A stretch of 64,000 nt of DNA from Lentzea sp. NBRC 102530 (GCF_030269365.1 NZ_BSTF01000001.1:682001-746000); one strand, 5' to 3'. Numbered from the stretch's first letter, positions 1-9,065 are shown. Numbers and translations: made by a program. Notes: a model not told the origin generated them from the sequence alone.

Positions 1-1149
1 GAGCGCGTCCGCCATCGCCGCACCCCACAACGATCCCGGCCGGTCGTGTCCGACGGGGTGCGCCGTGCTGCCGTTCCTGGTGACGGGGACCAGTCGGGTG
101 TCGCTCGGGTGAGCGCTCACATCGTTGAGGTGGGCCGTGATCGCCGGTGCGGAGGCGTGGCCGCCGAGGGCGTCGAGCAGCGGGTGCAGCAACGTGAGCA
201 CGGCGGCGTAGGCGGCGAACGGGTTGCCGGGCAGGCCCACGACGCACCTGCCGTCAGCGAGCGCTGCCAGCAGCATCGGGTGGCCGGGGCGGCAGGCGAC
301 CCCGCTGACGAGGACCTCGGCTCCGAGGTCTTGGAGCACGCCGCGCAGGTGGTCGGCCGGGCCCTGGGAGGTGGCGCCGCAGGTGATCAGGACGTCGGCG
401 CTGTCGGCGGTGAGGGCGTCGGCGAGGGCGGCCGGGTCGTCGCGCAGGTAGGTGGTGCCGAGGAGGTCGGCCCTGCTGAGCAGGCCGGGGAGCATCGGGC
501 CGATGGCGTCGCGGACGCGGCCAGGGGTGGGTGGGCCGCTGTGCAGGAGTTCGTCGCCGGTGACGATCACGGCGACCCTCGGGCGGCGGTGGGCCAGGAC
601 GGTGTCGTGGCCGGCGGCGGAGGCCAGGCCGAGGAGGGCGGGGGTGATGGGGGAGCCGGCGGGGACGAGTTCGTCGCCCGCTGACCAGTCCTCGCCGCGG
701 CGGCGGATGTGCTTGCCTGGCGGGAGCGGTGGGGAGGAGGGGCGGGGAGGGCTGTGCCGAGCGGCGGGCGCCTGCCCTGAGGCTCGCGGCGCAGCCACGG
801 CGTGGTGCAAGGAGTTGCCGTCGAGGACGCAGAGTTCCACCGGGATGACGGACGCCGTGCCTGGTGGGACCGGTGCTCCCGTGGCCACGCCGAACGCTTC
901 TCCGGCCGGTAGAACGGCCTGCGGAACCGGCTCACCCGCCGCCACCCGCCCCACCACCGCCCAGGGCCCGGCCCCGCACACGGCGTAGCCGTCCATCGCC
1001 GAGGTGTCGCAGGTCGGCTGGCTGGCCAGCGCCCGCACCGCGGACGCCAGGGCCAGGCCGAGGGAGTCGGGCAGGGGCAGTTCGACCGCGTCCAACGGCT
1101 TCGCCGCGCGGCGTGCTGTCTGGCGGGCGAGCTTCCAGGGCATGTTCAT
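1..1149 (-). CDS. moeA: Molybdopterin molybdenumtransferase MoeA (3' end beyond left edge)
   Basis: Inserts molybdate into adenylylated molybdopterin, the last step in making the cofactor the nearby formate dehydrogenase needs. The frame is open from ATG 1149 to the left edge (383 codons visible). The N-terminal substrate loop carries SAMDGYAV (about residues 50-57), followed by a beta-barrel stretch, then the MPT-binding domain with VIVTGDELL and the signature GLPGNPFAAYAAV. A GGGAG ribosome site precedes ATG 1149; a second ATG two codons later is possible. It is transcribed divergently from the OFA transporter across 62 bp holding the shared 14-bp operator, so it is probably co-regulated with oxalate/formate use. 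The proline-rich stretch after the barrel is longer than usual. Confidence 0.93.
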   Translation of the reverse strand, partial: MNMPWKLARQTARRAAKPLDAVELPLPDSLGLALASAVRALASQPTCDTSAMDGYAVCGAGPWAVVGRVAAGEPVPQAVLPAGEAFGVATGAPVPPGTASVIPVELCVLDGNSLHHAVAAPRASGQAPAARHSPPRPSSPPLPPGKHIRRRGEDWSAGDELVPAGSPITPALLGLASAAGHDTVLAHRRPRVAVIVTGDELLHSGPPTPGRVRDAIGPMLPGLLSRADLLGTTYLRDDPAALADALTADSADVLITCGATSQGPADHLRGVLQDLGAEVLVSGVACRPGHPMLLAALADGRCVVGLPGNPFAAYAAVLTLLHPLLDALGGHASAPAITAHLNDVSAHPSDTRLVPVTRNGSTAHPVGHDRPGSLWGAAMADAL

Positions 1150-1176
1150 CAGGGCTCCCGTGGTATAGCCTACCGA

Positions 1177-1190
1177 ATACTGTATGCAAT
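1177..1190 (+). promoter_or_regulatory. Putative GntR operator, exact copy 1 (ATACTGTATGCAAT)
   Basis: The 14-mer ATACTGTATGCAAT lies in the 62-bp gap between moeA and the OFA transporter. Identical copies occur at 22830-22843 and, inverted, at 24396-24409. The site is an imperfect palindrome around GCATAC-N-GTATGC, as expected for a dimeric GntR/FCD repressor. Placement between divergent starts suggests it controls both genes. Confidence 0.7.
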
Positions 1191-1211
1191 CCTCGGGACG
1201 GGGTGAAGGGC

Positions 1212-2453
1212 ATGCCAGTCGCGACTTATGTCCGTGATCACGTCGGCAGGCTCTACCGGGTGGGGGAGTCCGACGTCGAGGTGTCGGGGCGCTCTCGCCG
1301 CACCGTGCTGTGGGCCGCCTGGGCGGCCATGCTGGCGGCCGGTGTCGGGCAGTACGGGTTCGGGGCGCTGATCCCGCAGTGGCAGGACCGGTGGAGCGTG
1401 CCGGAGTTGTTCTGGGCCCTGGCCCTGTGGACGGTGTGCCAGGCGGGCACGGCGTTCCCGGTGGCGTGGCTCAGGGAACAGAAACGGCTCACGTCCACCG
1501 GCGCCCTGTGGATCGGCGCGGTGCTGTGCGGTGCCGGGCTGGTGACGCTCGGGCAGGGGCAGCTCGTCGGGTACTCGATCCTCGGCGGCGTGGGGGCCGG
1601 GCTGGTGTACGCGACCTGCCTGAGCACCGTTGTCCGGTGGTACCCGGAGAAGGTCACGCGAAAGGTGGCGTTCGTCAGCGGTGCGTTCGCTTACGGGTCG
1701 GTGCCGTTCGTGCTGGCCGCGGGGGCCTACTTCGGCGGCGGGTTCCTGACGCAGGCCGGGGTCGTCATCGCCGTCGTCACGCTGGTGGCGGGTGCGGTGA
1801 TGAAGGATCCGCCCGAGCACTGGTGGCCGCCGCACATCGCGCCGCGCGAGTGGGCGCTGGACCGCGCGAGGGTGCCGAACCGCAGTGCGCTCAAGGAGTT
1901 CCGCACGCACGAGGCCATGCGGTGCGGCACGTTCTGGTGGCTGTACGGCGGGGTGGCGTTCGCGGCGGCGGTGTCGCTGTACGACCTGGTGTACCTGCCG
2001 TTGTTCGTGGGCGACCGGACGCTCGGTGTGGTCGCGTTGGCGACGCTCGCGGCCGCCACCGGTACCGGGCGGGTGCTGGTCGGGTGGATCTCCGAACGGA
2101 TCGGGCGGCGCAAGGCGCTCGTCTGGACGTTGGCGACGGGTGGGCTGGCGCAGTTCGTGTTGCTGTACTCGCAGAACGTCGTGGGCCTGATCATCGGCGC
2201 GACGCTCGCGGGCCTGGGCACGGGGTGCTGCTACTCGTTGCTGGTCGGGGTCAGCCGCGAGTACTTCGGGGAGATCAACGGGGCGCAGAACTTCGGCGTG
2301 CTCTACACGGCGAAGGCCGCGGGGGCGTTGATCGCGGCGGTCGTGCTCGCGTCGCAGGGGCCGGTGTTCGCGTTCACAGCGGCCGGTGTGCTGGGGCTCG
2401 CGGGCGCGGTGCTGAGCAGGCACCTGTCACAGCCGGGAAGGCCGCGGCTGTGA
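1212..2453 (+). CDS. OFA-family MFS transporter (oxalate/formate type)
   Basis: A 413-residue major facilitator membrane protein of the oxalate:formate antiporter subfamily, likely carrying oxalate in and/or formate out. ATG 1212 follows a GAAGGG ribosome site; the open frame extends further upstream, but that part overlaps the moeA promoter and is not credible. About twelve hydrophobic segments start near residue 35, with an RIGRRKALVW-type loop between helices in the second half. It lies directly downstream of operator copy 1 and its stop overlaps the next gene (GTGA). Substrate is inferred from family resemblance plus the frc/oxc and fdh genes in the window; a related monocarboxylate is possible. 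Confidence 0.82.
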   Translation: MPVATYVRDHVGRLYRVGESDVEVSGRSRRTVLWAAWAAMLAAGVGQYGFGALIPQWQDRWSVPELFWALALWTVCQAGTAFPVAWLREQKRLTSTGALWIGAVLCGAGLVTLGQGQLVGYSILGGVGAGLVYATCLSTVVRWYPEKVTRKVAFVSGAFAYGSVPFVLAAGAYFGGGFLTQAGVVIAVVTLVAGAVMKDPPEHWWPPHIAPREWALDRARVPNRSALKEFRTHEAMRCGTFWWLYGGVAFAAAVSLYDLVYLPLFVGDRTLGVVALATLAAATGTGRVLVGWISERIGRRKALVWTLATGGLAQFVLLYSQNVVGLIIGATLAGLGTGCCYSLLVGVSREYFGEINGAQNFGVLYTAKAAGALIAAVVLASQGPVFAFTAAGVLGLAGAVLSRHLSQPGRPRL

Positions 2454-3004
2454 GCCGGGTGCCCCGGCTCGCCAGGGGCTGGCACCGGACGCCCGCCGAC
2501 GGCTGTTGCCTGATGGAACTCACGTCGGTGCTCGCCGGTGAGGTGTGGTCGGACCGGCCCGCCTGCGTGCACCCGGTGCTGGCGTGCGTGGCGCGGTGCG
2601 TGAACGACCAGTCCACGGAGGAGGGACGGCGCAGGCTCCTCCCGTTCGCCACCAGGGTGATCGGCACGCGGGAGGCGTCCACCCACCGGCTGGTAACGCA
2701 CTGCACGAGGAGGGCCGGGATCGTCGCCCTGAGGTGGTGGCCGCGCGACTGGGTGGTGGCCAGGGCGGTCAGGGCGTTGTCCGGGGACGAGGTGTTGCGG
2801 CGCCTGCTCGACGAGTGCGTCGCCATCTGCAGGGAGGCGGCCGAAAAGGAGGAAACACGTGGGACGGGTGACGAGCAGGCGGCGCGTGGTGCGGCTGGTG
2901 GACGACGCGGCCACCGCGCGGCCGGACACGCTGGCGGTCGAGGAACCGCTGGAGATTCGCGTGCGGGGCAGGTCCCTCGCCGTGACCATGCGCACGCCGG
3001 GTGA
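2450..3004 (+). CDS. Conserved-looking hypothetical protein between transporter and fdhD
   Basis: Starts at GTG 2450 inside the stop of the transporter (GTGA) and could encode 184 residues. The first ~135 residues look protein-like, with the segment GCCLMELTSVLAGE and several cysteines, arginines and tryptophans; I do not recognise a catalytic family. The frame does not stop before fdhD but runs 146 bp into it, where the residues become a low-complexity Gly/Arg/Ala tail typical of an out-of-frame shadow. Either the real protein has this tail, or the natural stop was lost. Coupling to a transporter and fdhD suggests a role in formate/oxalate metabolism, but none can be named. Confidence 0.55.
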   Translation: MSRVPRLARGWHRTPADGCCLMELTSVLAGEVWSDRPACVHPVLACVARCVNDQSTEEGRRRLLPFATRVIGTREASTHRLVTHCTRRAGIVALRWWPRDWVVARAVRALSGDEVLRRLLDECVAICREAAEKEETRGTGDEQAARGAAGGRRGHRAAGHAGGRGTAGDSRAGQVPRRDHAHAG

Positions 3005-3698
3005 CGACTTCGACCTCGCCGCCGGGTTCCTCGTCAGCGAGGGCGTGGTGCGGGCCCCGTCCGACATCGCGTCGATCCGCTACTGCGCGGGCGCGACGGC
3101 CGACGGCGGCAACACCTACAACGTCCTCGACGTCGGTCTCGGCGCGGGCGTCGCGCCGCCGGACCCGAGCATCGAGCGCAACTTCTACACCACCTCGTCA
3201 TGCGGCCTGTGCGGCAAGGCGAGCCTCGACGCGGTGCGCACCACGGCGTCCTGGCAGGTGGCGAACGACCCGATCCGCCTCGACCCGAAGCTGATCACCG
3301 AGTTCCCGACGAAACTCCGCGCCGCGCAACGGGTCTTCGACCGCACCGGCGGTCTGCACGCCGCCGGGCTGTTCGACGAGAAGGGCACCCTGCTGTGCCT
3401 GCGCGAGGACGTCGGCCGGCACAACGCAGTCGACAAGGTCGTCGGCTGGGCCACCCGCAACGGACGCCTGCCGCTCACCGGCACCGTGCTGATGGTCAGC
3501 GGCAGGGCATCGTTCGAACTCGTGCAGAAGGCCGTCATGGCCGGGATCCCGGTGCTCACCGCGGTGTCCGCGCCGTCGTCGCTCGCCGCCGACCTCGCCG
3601 AGGAGATGGGCGTGACGCTGGTGGGGTTCCTCAGAGGCTCCTCGATGAACGTCTACACCGGCGGCCACCGGCTCGGAGTCACGGCCAGTGCCCGCTAG
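2859..3698 (+). CDS. fdhD: Formate dehydrogenase accessory sulfurtransferase FdhD
   Basis: FdhD passes sulfur from a cysteine desulfurase to the Mo-bisMGD cofactor and is required for active formate dehydrogenases. The 279-residue protein has the family's N-terminal VEEPLEIRVRG, the TPGDDFDLAAGFLVSEG block and the redox pair SSCGLCG (about residues 113-119), then EDVGRHNAVDK and VSGRASFELVQKA. The GTG start at 2859 is chosen because AAGGAGG (2846-2852) precedes it at good spacing, although this puts it inside the preceding frame. It is presumably transcribed with the OFA transporter from operator copy 1. Its stop overlaps the convergent Nudix gene by 4 bp. It likely serves the fdh operon 21 kb away. 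Confidence 0.95.
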   Translation: MGRVTSRRRVVRLVDDAATARPDTLAVEEPLEIRVRGRSLAVTMRTPGDDFDLAAGFLVSEGVVRAPSDIASIRYCAGATADGGNTYNVLDVGLGAGVAPPDPSIERNFYTTSSCGLCGKASLDAVRTTASWQVANDPIRLDPKLITEFPTKLRAAQRVFDRTGGLHAAGLFDEKGTLLCLREDVGRHNAVDKVVGWATRNGRLPLTGTVLMVSGRASFELVQKAVMAGIPVLTAVSAPSSLAADLAEEMGVTLVGFLRGSSMNVYTGGHRLGVTASAR

Positions 3699-4168
3699 TG
3701 GATGACCAGGCCGCCGACCGGGACCGCGGCGACGTGCCCGGTCGGCGGCCTCCCCGCCGCCAGCGCCAGACCGACGTCGACGAGGGCCGCCCGGCGCAAC
3801 GAGGGAACGTCCGCGAGCGGTGTCCACACAGGATCGATCGTCGCGCCGTTCGGTTCCGGTCGCGGTTCGCCGGTGATCCGGACCTGGTAGAAGACGCCGA
3901 TGTTCTGGTGCACGCCCTTCTCCGGCATGTGCCGCTCCTCGGCGGGGATGACCCGCGAGTCGACGCCGAGCAGCCGTTCGACCTCGGCGGCGCACCCGGT
4001 CTCCTCCAGCACCTCCCGCACGACCGCGTCGATCGGGTCCTCGCCGTGCTCCACGGCACCACCGGGCAACGACCGGTGGCCCTCGTCGAACGCCGAGGTA
4101 CAACGGACGAGCAGTACGCGGTCGTTCTGGATGCTCACCGCGTAGGCGGCCAGCCGGAAGGTCGTCAT
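3695..4168 (-). CDS. Nudix hydrolase
   Basis: A 157-residue Nudix-fold pyrophosphohydrolase. The Nudix box is complete: GGAVEHGEDPIDAVVREVLEETG follows Gx5Ex7REUxEExGU with the metal-binding REVLEE. An N-terminal AAYAVSIQNDRVLLVR strand and a C-terminal WTPLADVP are typical. Substrate cannot be deduced. It is convergent with fdhD and divergent from the ABC ATPase gene, so it is probably a single-gene unit unrelated to the oxalate genes. Confidence 0.88.
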   Translation of the reverse strand: MTTFRLAAYAVSIQNDRVLLVRCTSAFDEGHRSLPGGAVEHGEDPIDAVVREVLEETGCAAEVERLLGVDSRVIPAEERHMPEKGVHQNIGVFYQVRITGEPRPEPNGATIDPVWTPLADVPSLRRAALVDVGLALAAGRPPTGHVAAVPVGGLVIH

Positions 4169-4257
4169 GCGCGCACGTTAGCCCGGAAGGGGTCCTCCGC
4201 GAGGATGATGCCGCGCGGCGGACGCGATCTTGAACGCCGCGCTCTACCGTTCCTCCC

Positions 4258-5127
4258 ATGTTGACTGTCAGGGGGATCAGCCGGAGCTTCGGCGATCACA
4301 AGGTGCTGGACGAGGTGAGCTTCGACGTCCGGCCCGGCCGGATGACGGGCTTCCTGGGCGCCAACGGGTCGGGCAAGACGACCACGATGCGCATCGTGCT
4401 GGGGGTGCTCGCCGCGCACGGGGGTGCGGTGAGCTGGAACGGTCAGGAGCTCACGCCGCAGAGCAGGCCCGACTTCGGTTACATGCCGGAGGAACGCGGC
4501 CTCTACCCGAAGATGAAGGTGCGCGAGCAGATCACCTGGCTCGCGCGGTTGCACGGCGTCGACCGCGAGACCGCGCAGCGCAACACCGACGCGCTCCTGG
4601 AGGACCTGGAGCTGACCGGCCGGGCGAACGACCGGCTGGAGGAGTTGTCGCTCGGCAACCAGCAGCGCGTGCAGATCGCGGCCGCGCTGGTGCACGACCC
4701 GGCCGTGCTGATCCTCGACGAGCCGTTCTCCGGCCTCGACCCGATCGCCGTCGAGACCGTGCTGGACGTGTTGCGCAAGCGCGCCGCCGCCGGGGTTCCG
4801 GTGCTGTTCTCGAGCCACCAGCTGGCCATCGTGGAACGGCTCTGCGACGACGTCGTGATCATCTCGAAGGGGCGGATCGTGGCCAACGGGTCGCGGGAGG
4901 ACCTGCGCGCCCGGCACGCGGGCAGCCGCTACGAGATCGTCGTCGCGGAGGACGCGGGCTGGGTGCGGGACGTGCCCGGCGCTCAGATCCTCGAGCTCGA
5001 CGGCCCGCGCGCGGTCTTCGAGGCGGAACCCCAGCAGGTGCTGCGGGCCGCTCTCGACCGCGGCGAGGTGCGCTCGTTCACCCCGGTCGTGCCCACGCTC
5101 GACGAGATCTTCAAGGAAGTGATCTGA
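4258..5127 (+). CDS. ABC transporter ATP-binding protein (NatA-like)
   Basis: A 289-residue cytoplasmic ATPase of an ABC-2 type exporter. Motifs in order: Walker A GANGSGKTTT (about residues 38-47), Q-loop MPEERGLYPKM, signature LSLGNQQRVQIAAAL, Walker B VLILDEPFSGLDP, and the switch SSHQLAIVE. The C-terminal DUF4162-like tail (FEAEPQQVLRAALDRGEV) is typical of NatA homologues. ATG 4258 starts the conserved MLTVRGISRSFG. The permease begins 1 bp after its stop. Na+ or drug export are the usual roles in this family; the substrate here is unknown. Confidence 0.9.
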   Translation: MLTVRGISRSFGDHKVLDEVSFDVRPGRMTGFLGANGSGKTTTMRIVLGVLAAHGGAVSWNGQELTPQSRPDFGYMPEERGLYPKMKVREQITWLARLHGVDRETAQRNTDALLEDLELTGRANDRLEELSLGNQQRVQIAAALVHDPAVLILDEPFSGLDPIAVETVLDVLRKRAAAGVPVLFSSHQLAIVERLCDDVVIISKGRIVANGSREDLRARHAGSRYEIVVAEDAGWVRDVPGAQILELDGPRAVFEAEPQQVLRAALDRGEVRSFTPVVPTLDEIFKEVI

Positions 5128-5128
5128 C

Positions 5129-6196
5129 ATGGCCCGCGCCTCCTTCGGTCAGGCGACGTGGCTCGTCGCCGAACGCGAGATGAAGACCCTGGTGACCACC
5201 AAGGGCTTCTGGATCGGCTTCGCCTTCACCATCGTCGCGTTGTTCGCGCTCACCGTGCTGCCGACCGTGTTCGGCGGGGACGACCCCAAGGTCGCCGCGG
5301 TCGGGTCGGCCGCGCAGGCGGTGCAGGGCAAGGCACTCGACGTCCAGCAGGTCGCCACCGTCGAGGAAGCGGCCGACCTGGTCAGGGCCGACGACGTCGA
5401 GGCCGCGATCGTGCCCGACGGCGCCGGCATCAAGGTCCTCGCGCTCAACGACCCGCCCAACGACGTGATCCGCCAGCTCGTCGAGTCGCCCCCGGTCGAG
5501 CTGCTCGACCCGTCGGCGGTGACCTCGGCCCAGCGTTCGGTCACGGTGATCGTGTTCGGGCTGGTGTTCCTCATGTTCGGCATGGGCGGCGCGGCCATCG
5601 CGCAGAGCACCGTGACCGAGAAGCAGACGCGGATCGTGGAGATCCTCGTGTCGACGGTCCCGGTCCGGGCGTTGCTCGCCGGCAAGATCCTCGGGCACAC
5701 GATCCTCACCCTCGGCCAGGTCGTGGTGCTGGCGCTGGTGGCACCGATCGCGTTGCGGGTGGCCGATCTCGGCACCCTGCTGGGGGTGGTCGCGCCCGCG
5801 CTGGGCTGGTTCGTGCCGTTCCTGATGTTCGGGTTCGTGCTGATCTCGTCGATGTGGGCGGTCGCGGGCGCGCTGGTCAGCCGCCAGGAGGACCTCGGCT
5901 CGACCATGGGCCTCGTGATGATCGCGGTGATGGGCCCGTACTTCGGCGTGCAGTTCTTCTACGAGAACCCGACGGTGCTCAAGGTGATGTCGTTCGTGCC
6001 GTTCACGGCCGGTGTCGCGATGCCCGTCCGGCTGTTCTCCCAGCAGGCGGCGGCGTGGGAGGCGGTGCTCTCGCTGGCCGTCCTCGCCGCCACCGTCGTG
6101 GCGATGCTGCTGGTCGCGTCCCGCCTCTACACCGGCTCGCTGCTGCAGACCGGCGCACGGGTGAAGCTGTCGAAGGCGTGGGCACCGGCAGAATAG
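5129..6196 (+). CDS. ABC-2 type permease (NatB-like)
   Basis: A 355-residue membrane component of the preceding ABC system. It has one N-terminal transmembrane segment (GFWIGFAFTIVALFALTVL), a ~110-residue extracytoplasmic domain, then a cluster of five or so membrane helices from about residue 130, including the NatB-family pattern TEKQTRIVEILVSTVPVRALLAGKILG split over a loop and helix. It is translationally close-coupled to the ATPase gene (1-bp gap) and is followed 4 bp later by a MocA-type oxidoreductase, so the three may share a transcript. Confidence 0.88.
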   Translation: MARASFGQATWLVAEREMKTLVTTKGFWIGFAFTIVALFALTVLPTVFGGDDPKVAAVGSAAQAVQGKALDVQQVATVEEAADLVRADDVEAAIVPDGAGIKVLALNDPPNDVIRQLVESPPVELLDPSAVTSAQRSVTVIVFGLVFLMFGMGGAAIAQSTVTEKQTRIVEILVSTVPVRALLAGKILGHTILTLGQVVVLALVAPIALRVADLGTLLGVVAPALGWFVPFLMFGFVLISSMWAVAGALVSRQEDLGSTMGLVMIAVMGPYFGVQFFYENPTVLKVMSFVPFTAGVAMPVRLFSQQAAAWEAVLSLAVLAATVVAMLLVASRLYTGSLLQTGARVKLSKAWAPAE

Positions 6197-6200
6197 GCGC

Positions 6201-7112
6201 ATGATCGCTGACCCGATTCGCCTCGCCGTCGTCGGCCTGGGAGCCATGGGCACCCGGATGCTGACGGCGGCGCAGGCACATCCCGAGTACACCGTGGTCG
6301 CGGGCGTCGACGTCGCACCCAAGGCGCTCGACGTCCCGGTCGTCACGAACCTCGACGACGTCCTGTCCGAAGTGGACGCCGTGTACGTCTCGACGCCGCC
6401 CGCCTCGCACGCCGGGCTGGTGCTGAAGGCGTTCGCCGCGGGCAAGGCGGTGTTCTGCGAGAAGCCCCTGGCCGTCGGCCTGGACGAGGCCCGCGCGATG
6501 GCGGACGCGGCCGCCGGACGGCCGAACGCGGTGAACTTCGCCCTGTCGGACATGGCCGCGACGGTCGAGATCGAACGCAGGCTCCCGGAGTCGGGCACGC
6601 TGCGGGGCGTCGAGATCCGGTTGCAGTTCCCGGTGTGGCCGCGTGCCTTCCAGGCCGACGCCACCTGGCTGTCCCGGTCCGAGCAGGGCGGGTTCGTGCG
6701 CGAGGTGTTGTCGCACTTCGTCTACCTCACGGATCGGGTGCTCGGGCCGCTCACGGTCGAGTCGGTGTCGTCGGACTTCCCCGGTCCCGGTGAGGCCGAG
6801 GTCGCCGCGCGAGGGGTGTTGCGGGGCAGTGGCGTGCCGGTGCACGTGTCGGCGTTCTCCGGGCTCGCCGGGCCCGAGGTCTACGAGTGGACCGCCTGGG
6901 GCACCGAGCGGTCGCTGCGCCTCGACCAGTGGGCGTTGCTGTCCACTTCGGACGGTGGCGCGTGGGAACGGGTGCCGCTGGAGCAGACCGGGTCGGACTA
7001 CTCCCGGCTCACGCTCTTCGCCCAGGCGGTGAAGGGCGAGCACCCGCGGGACCTCGCGGACTTCGCGAGCGGCCTGCGCGTCGCCGAGGTGGTCGAGGCG
7101 TTCCTGCGCTGA
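6201..7112 (+). CDS. Gfo/Idh/MocA-family oxidoreductase
   Basis: A 303-residue NAD(P)-dependent dehydrogenase. The Rossmann motif VVGLGAMGTRM is at residues 10-20, the family's EKPLAVGL motif near residue 91, and a C-terminal alpha/beta substrate domain follows. Members oxidise or reduce sugars and cyclitols; the substrate cannot be told. It follows the ABC permease by 4 bp and precedes a broken glycosyltransferase by 32 bp, which might hint at glycoside metabolism, but the association is weak. Confidence 0.85.
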   Translation: MIADPIRLAVVGLGAMGTRMLTAAQAHPEYTVVAGVDVAPKALDVPVVTNLDDVLSEVDAVYVSTPPASHAGLVLKAFAAGKAVFCEKPLAVGLDEARAMADAAAGRPNAVNFALSDMAATVEIERRLPESGTLRGVEIRLQFPVWPRAFQADATWLSRSEQGGFVREVLSHFVYLTDRVLGPLTVESVSSDFPGPGEAEVAARGVLRGSGVPVHVSAFSGLAGPEVYEWTAWGTERSLRLDQWALLSTSDGGAWERVPLEQTGSDYSRLTLFAQAVKGEHPRDLADFASGLRVAEVVEAFLR

Positions 7113-7144
7113 ATCGGTTGCGCGCGTTCGGCAGGATCAGGGCA

Positions 7145-8248
7145 ATGGGGATCCTGTTCGTCACGCTCGCAGGTCATGGTCACGTCACGCCGACCCTCGC
7201 AGTCGTCGCGGAACTGGCCGCACGGGGTGCCGAGGTCGAGTACGCGACCGGCGCCGAACACGCGGAGGCGGTGACCGGAGCGGGCGCGCGGTGGGGGGAA
7301 CTCCCCGCGCTGCCCGGCTTCCGGCCCGTCACCGCCAACCCGATCGACGAGTGATTTCCGCACTACTTCAAGGCGATGGCCGCGACCTACCCGGTCCTGC
7401 TCGACCACTGCCGGGCCGCGCGGCCCGACCTGGTCGTCTACGACTCCACCAACTGGCCCGCGCGGCTGATCGCGCGCGCACTGGGTGTGCAGGCTGTGCG
7501 CACGGTGCCGCACACCGCGTCCAACGCGCATTACAACCTCATGGACGCGAACGTCGCGCGCCACATCGCCGACGACCTGGCGGAGTTCGTCGCCGAACAC
7601 GACGTCGACCTCGACATCCCGAGCACGATCGAGGCGCCCGAGGCGTGCAGCATCGTGTTCGTGCCACGCGAGTTCCAGCCACGTCAGGAGACGTTCGACG
7701 ACTCGTTCCACTTCGTCGGCCCGGTGCTGGGGGAGCGGGCCGACGAGGAGTGGCGGCCGCGCAGGGACGACGTGCCGCTGGTGTTCGTCTCGCTCGGCTC
7801 GGTGCTGAGCGACGCCGGCTTCTACCGGGCCTGCCTCGACCAGTTCGGCGACGGCGCGTGGCAGGTGGCGATGACCGCGCGCGACGTCGAGGGGACCGGG
7901 CACGCCGACGTGCGGCCGTGGTTCCCGCAGCCCGCGGTGCTGAAGCACGCCAGGGCGTTCATCAGCCACGGCGGCATGAACTCCACGATGGAGGCGCTGC
8001 ACGCGGGCGTGCCGCTGGTCGTCGTCCCGCAGACGCCGGAACAGGCCGCGAACGCCGACCGCGTCGCCGAACTCGGCCTGGGCGAACGGGTCGACGACCA
8101 CGCGGACCTGCGCGCGGCCGTCGACCGGGTGGCCGCCGACGGCACGATCCGGCGGAACCTCGACCGGATGCGTGCCGCGATCCACGACAGCGGCGGCGCC
8201 GGGCGGGCCGCCGACGTCGTCCTCAGCCGAGCACCTCGCGGAGCTTGA
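7145..8248 (+). pseudogene. MGT-type glycosyltransferase interrupted by an in-frame TGA
   Basis: A macrolide-glycosyltransferase-like (GT1, GT-B fold) gene of 368 codons. The start MGILFVTLAGHGHVTPTLAV is typical, and the C-terminal part has the acceptor/donor motif FISHGGMNSTMEALHAGVP with the conserved HGG...E. After 69 codons the frame meets TGA at 7352-7354 (context NPIDE-stop-FPHYFKA) and then continues in the same frame without any indel to 8248. Homologues would be expected to have Trp (TGG) here, so a single G-to-A change explains it. The gene is probably inactive unless the stop is read through or is a sequence error. Its 3' end overlaps the convergent hydrolase by 26 bp. Confidence 0.85.
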
Positions 8249-9065
8249 CCGCGAACTCCTCCGGCTTGCCCGCGTAGCCGAACTCGCCGCCGATGAACCC
8301 GCCGTGGTGGCTGGGGAACACGACGGCCTCCTGGCCGAGCAACCGTGCCGTGTGGACGGCCGTGCGCGCGGTGAACGCGTCACCGGTCTCCTCGCCCACG
8401 GCGATCACGATCCGCGTGGGCGCGGCGGCCAGGTCGTCGACGCGGGGGTGGTAGTCGGTGATGGCGAGCGAGGCGGTGCCGAGCAACGGGTCGTCGCGCT
8501 TGCCGTCGTCCTCCGCCGGCATGCCGAACTGCGCGGGATCGGGCAGCGGCAACGCGAAGTACTCGTCGGTGTACTCGCCCTGGTACGAGCTCATGTGGAT
8601 GAACGCCGCCATGCCGGCGCCTTGGCCCTTGGCCTGGTAGGCGTCCATGAAGGCGTCACGGGCCTTGCGCGCGGCGGCCGCGTCGGGCAGCACGTCGATC
8701 AGGGGCGGTTCGTGCGCGACGAGCGTGACGACGTCGTTCGGGTAGGCCGCGACGAGTTCCAGCGCCGTGACCGCGCCGCCGCTGGACGCGAACAGGTCGA
8801 CCGGTCCGCCCACGGCCTCGATCACCGCGTGCACGTCACCCGCCTGGATCTGCGGCGTGTTGTCGGTGCGACCGTCCGAACGGGTGCTGCGGCCGAGGCC
8901 GCGCGGGTCGTAGGTGATGACGGTGCGGTCGGGGAACTGGGCGCGCAGCGCGGTGAACCCGCTGGCGTCCATCGGCTGGCCGATCATCATCAGCGGACGG
9001 CCACCGGAGCCGCTCACGTCGTACGTGATGGTCGCGCCGTCTGTGTCAAGAGTGCGGGTTTCCAT
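8223..9065 (-). CDS. Alpha/beta hydrolase
   Basis: A 280-residue alpha/beta-fold hydrolase. The nucleophile elbow is FASSGGAV (about residue 98), the oxyanion region RPLMMIGQPM lies near residue 25, YDPRGLGRS follows, and a C-terminal PSHHGGF supplies the probable catalytic His. ATG 9065 is chosen because GGGGAGA precedes it and the protein then opens with METRTLDTDGATITYDVSG, the usual start; the open frame extends further upstream without family similarity. Substrate unknown. It is convergent with the broken glycosyltransferase and divergent from the SDR gene. Confidence 0.88.
   Translation of the reverse strand: METRTLDTDGATITYDVSGSGGRPLMMIGQPMDASGFTALRAQFPDRTVITYDPRGLGRSTRSDGRTDNTPQIQAGDVHAVIEAVGGPVDLFASSGGAVTALELVAAYPNDVVTLVAHEPPLIDVLPDAAAARKARDAFMDAYQAKGQGAGMAAFIHMSSYQGEYTDEYFALPLPDPAQFGMPAEDDGKRDDPLLGTASLAITDYHPRVDDLAAAPTRIVIAVGEETGDAFTARTAVHTARLLGQEAVVFPSHHGGFIGGEFGYAGKPEEFAVKLREVLG

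Noticed and set aside
7352..7354. Selenocysteine at the in-frame TGA of the glycosyltransferase
   Set aside because: The family has no selenoprotein members, the expected residue is Trp, and no SECIS-like hairpin was recognised just after the codon.
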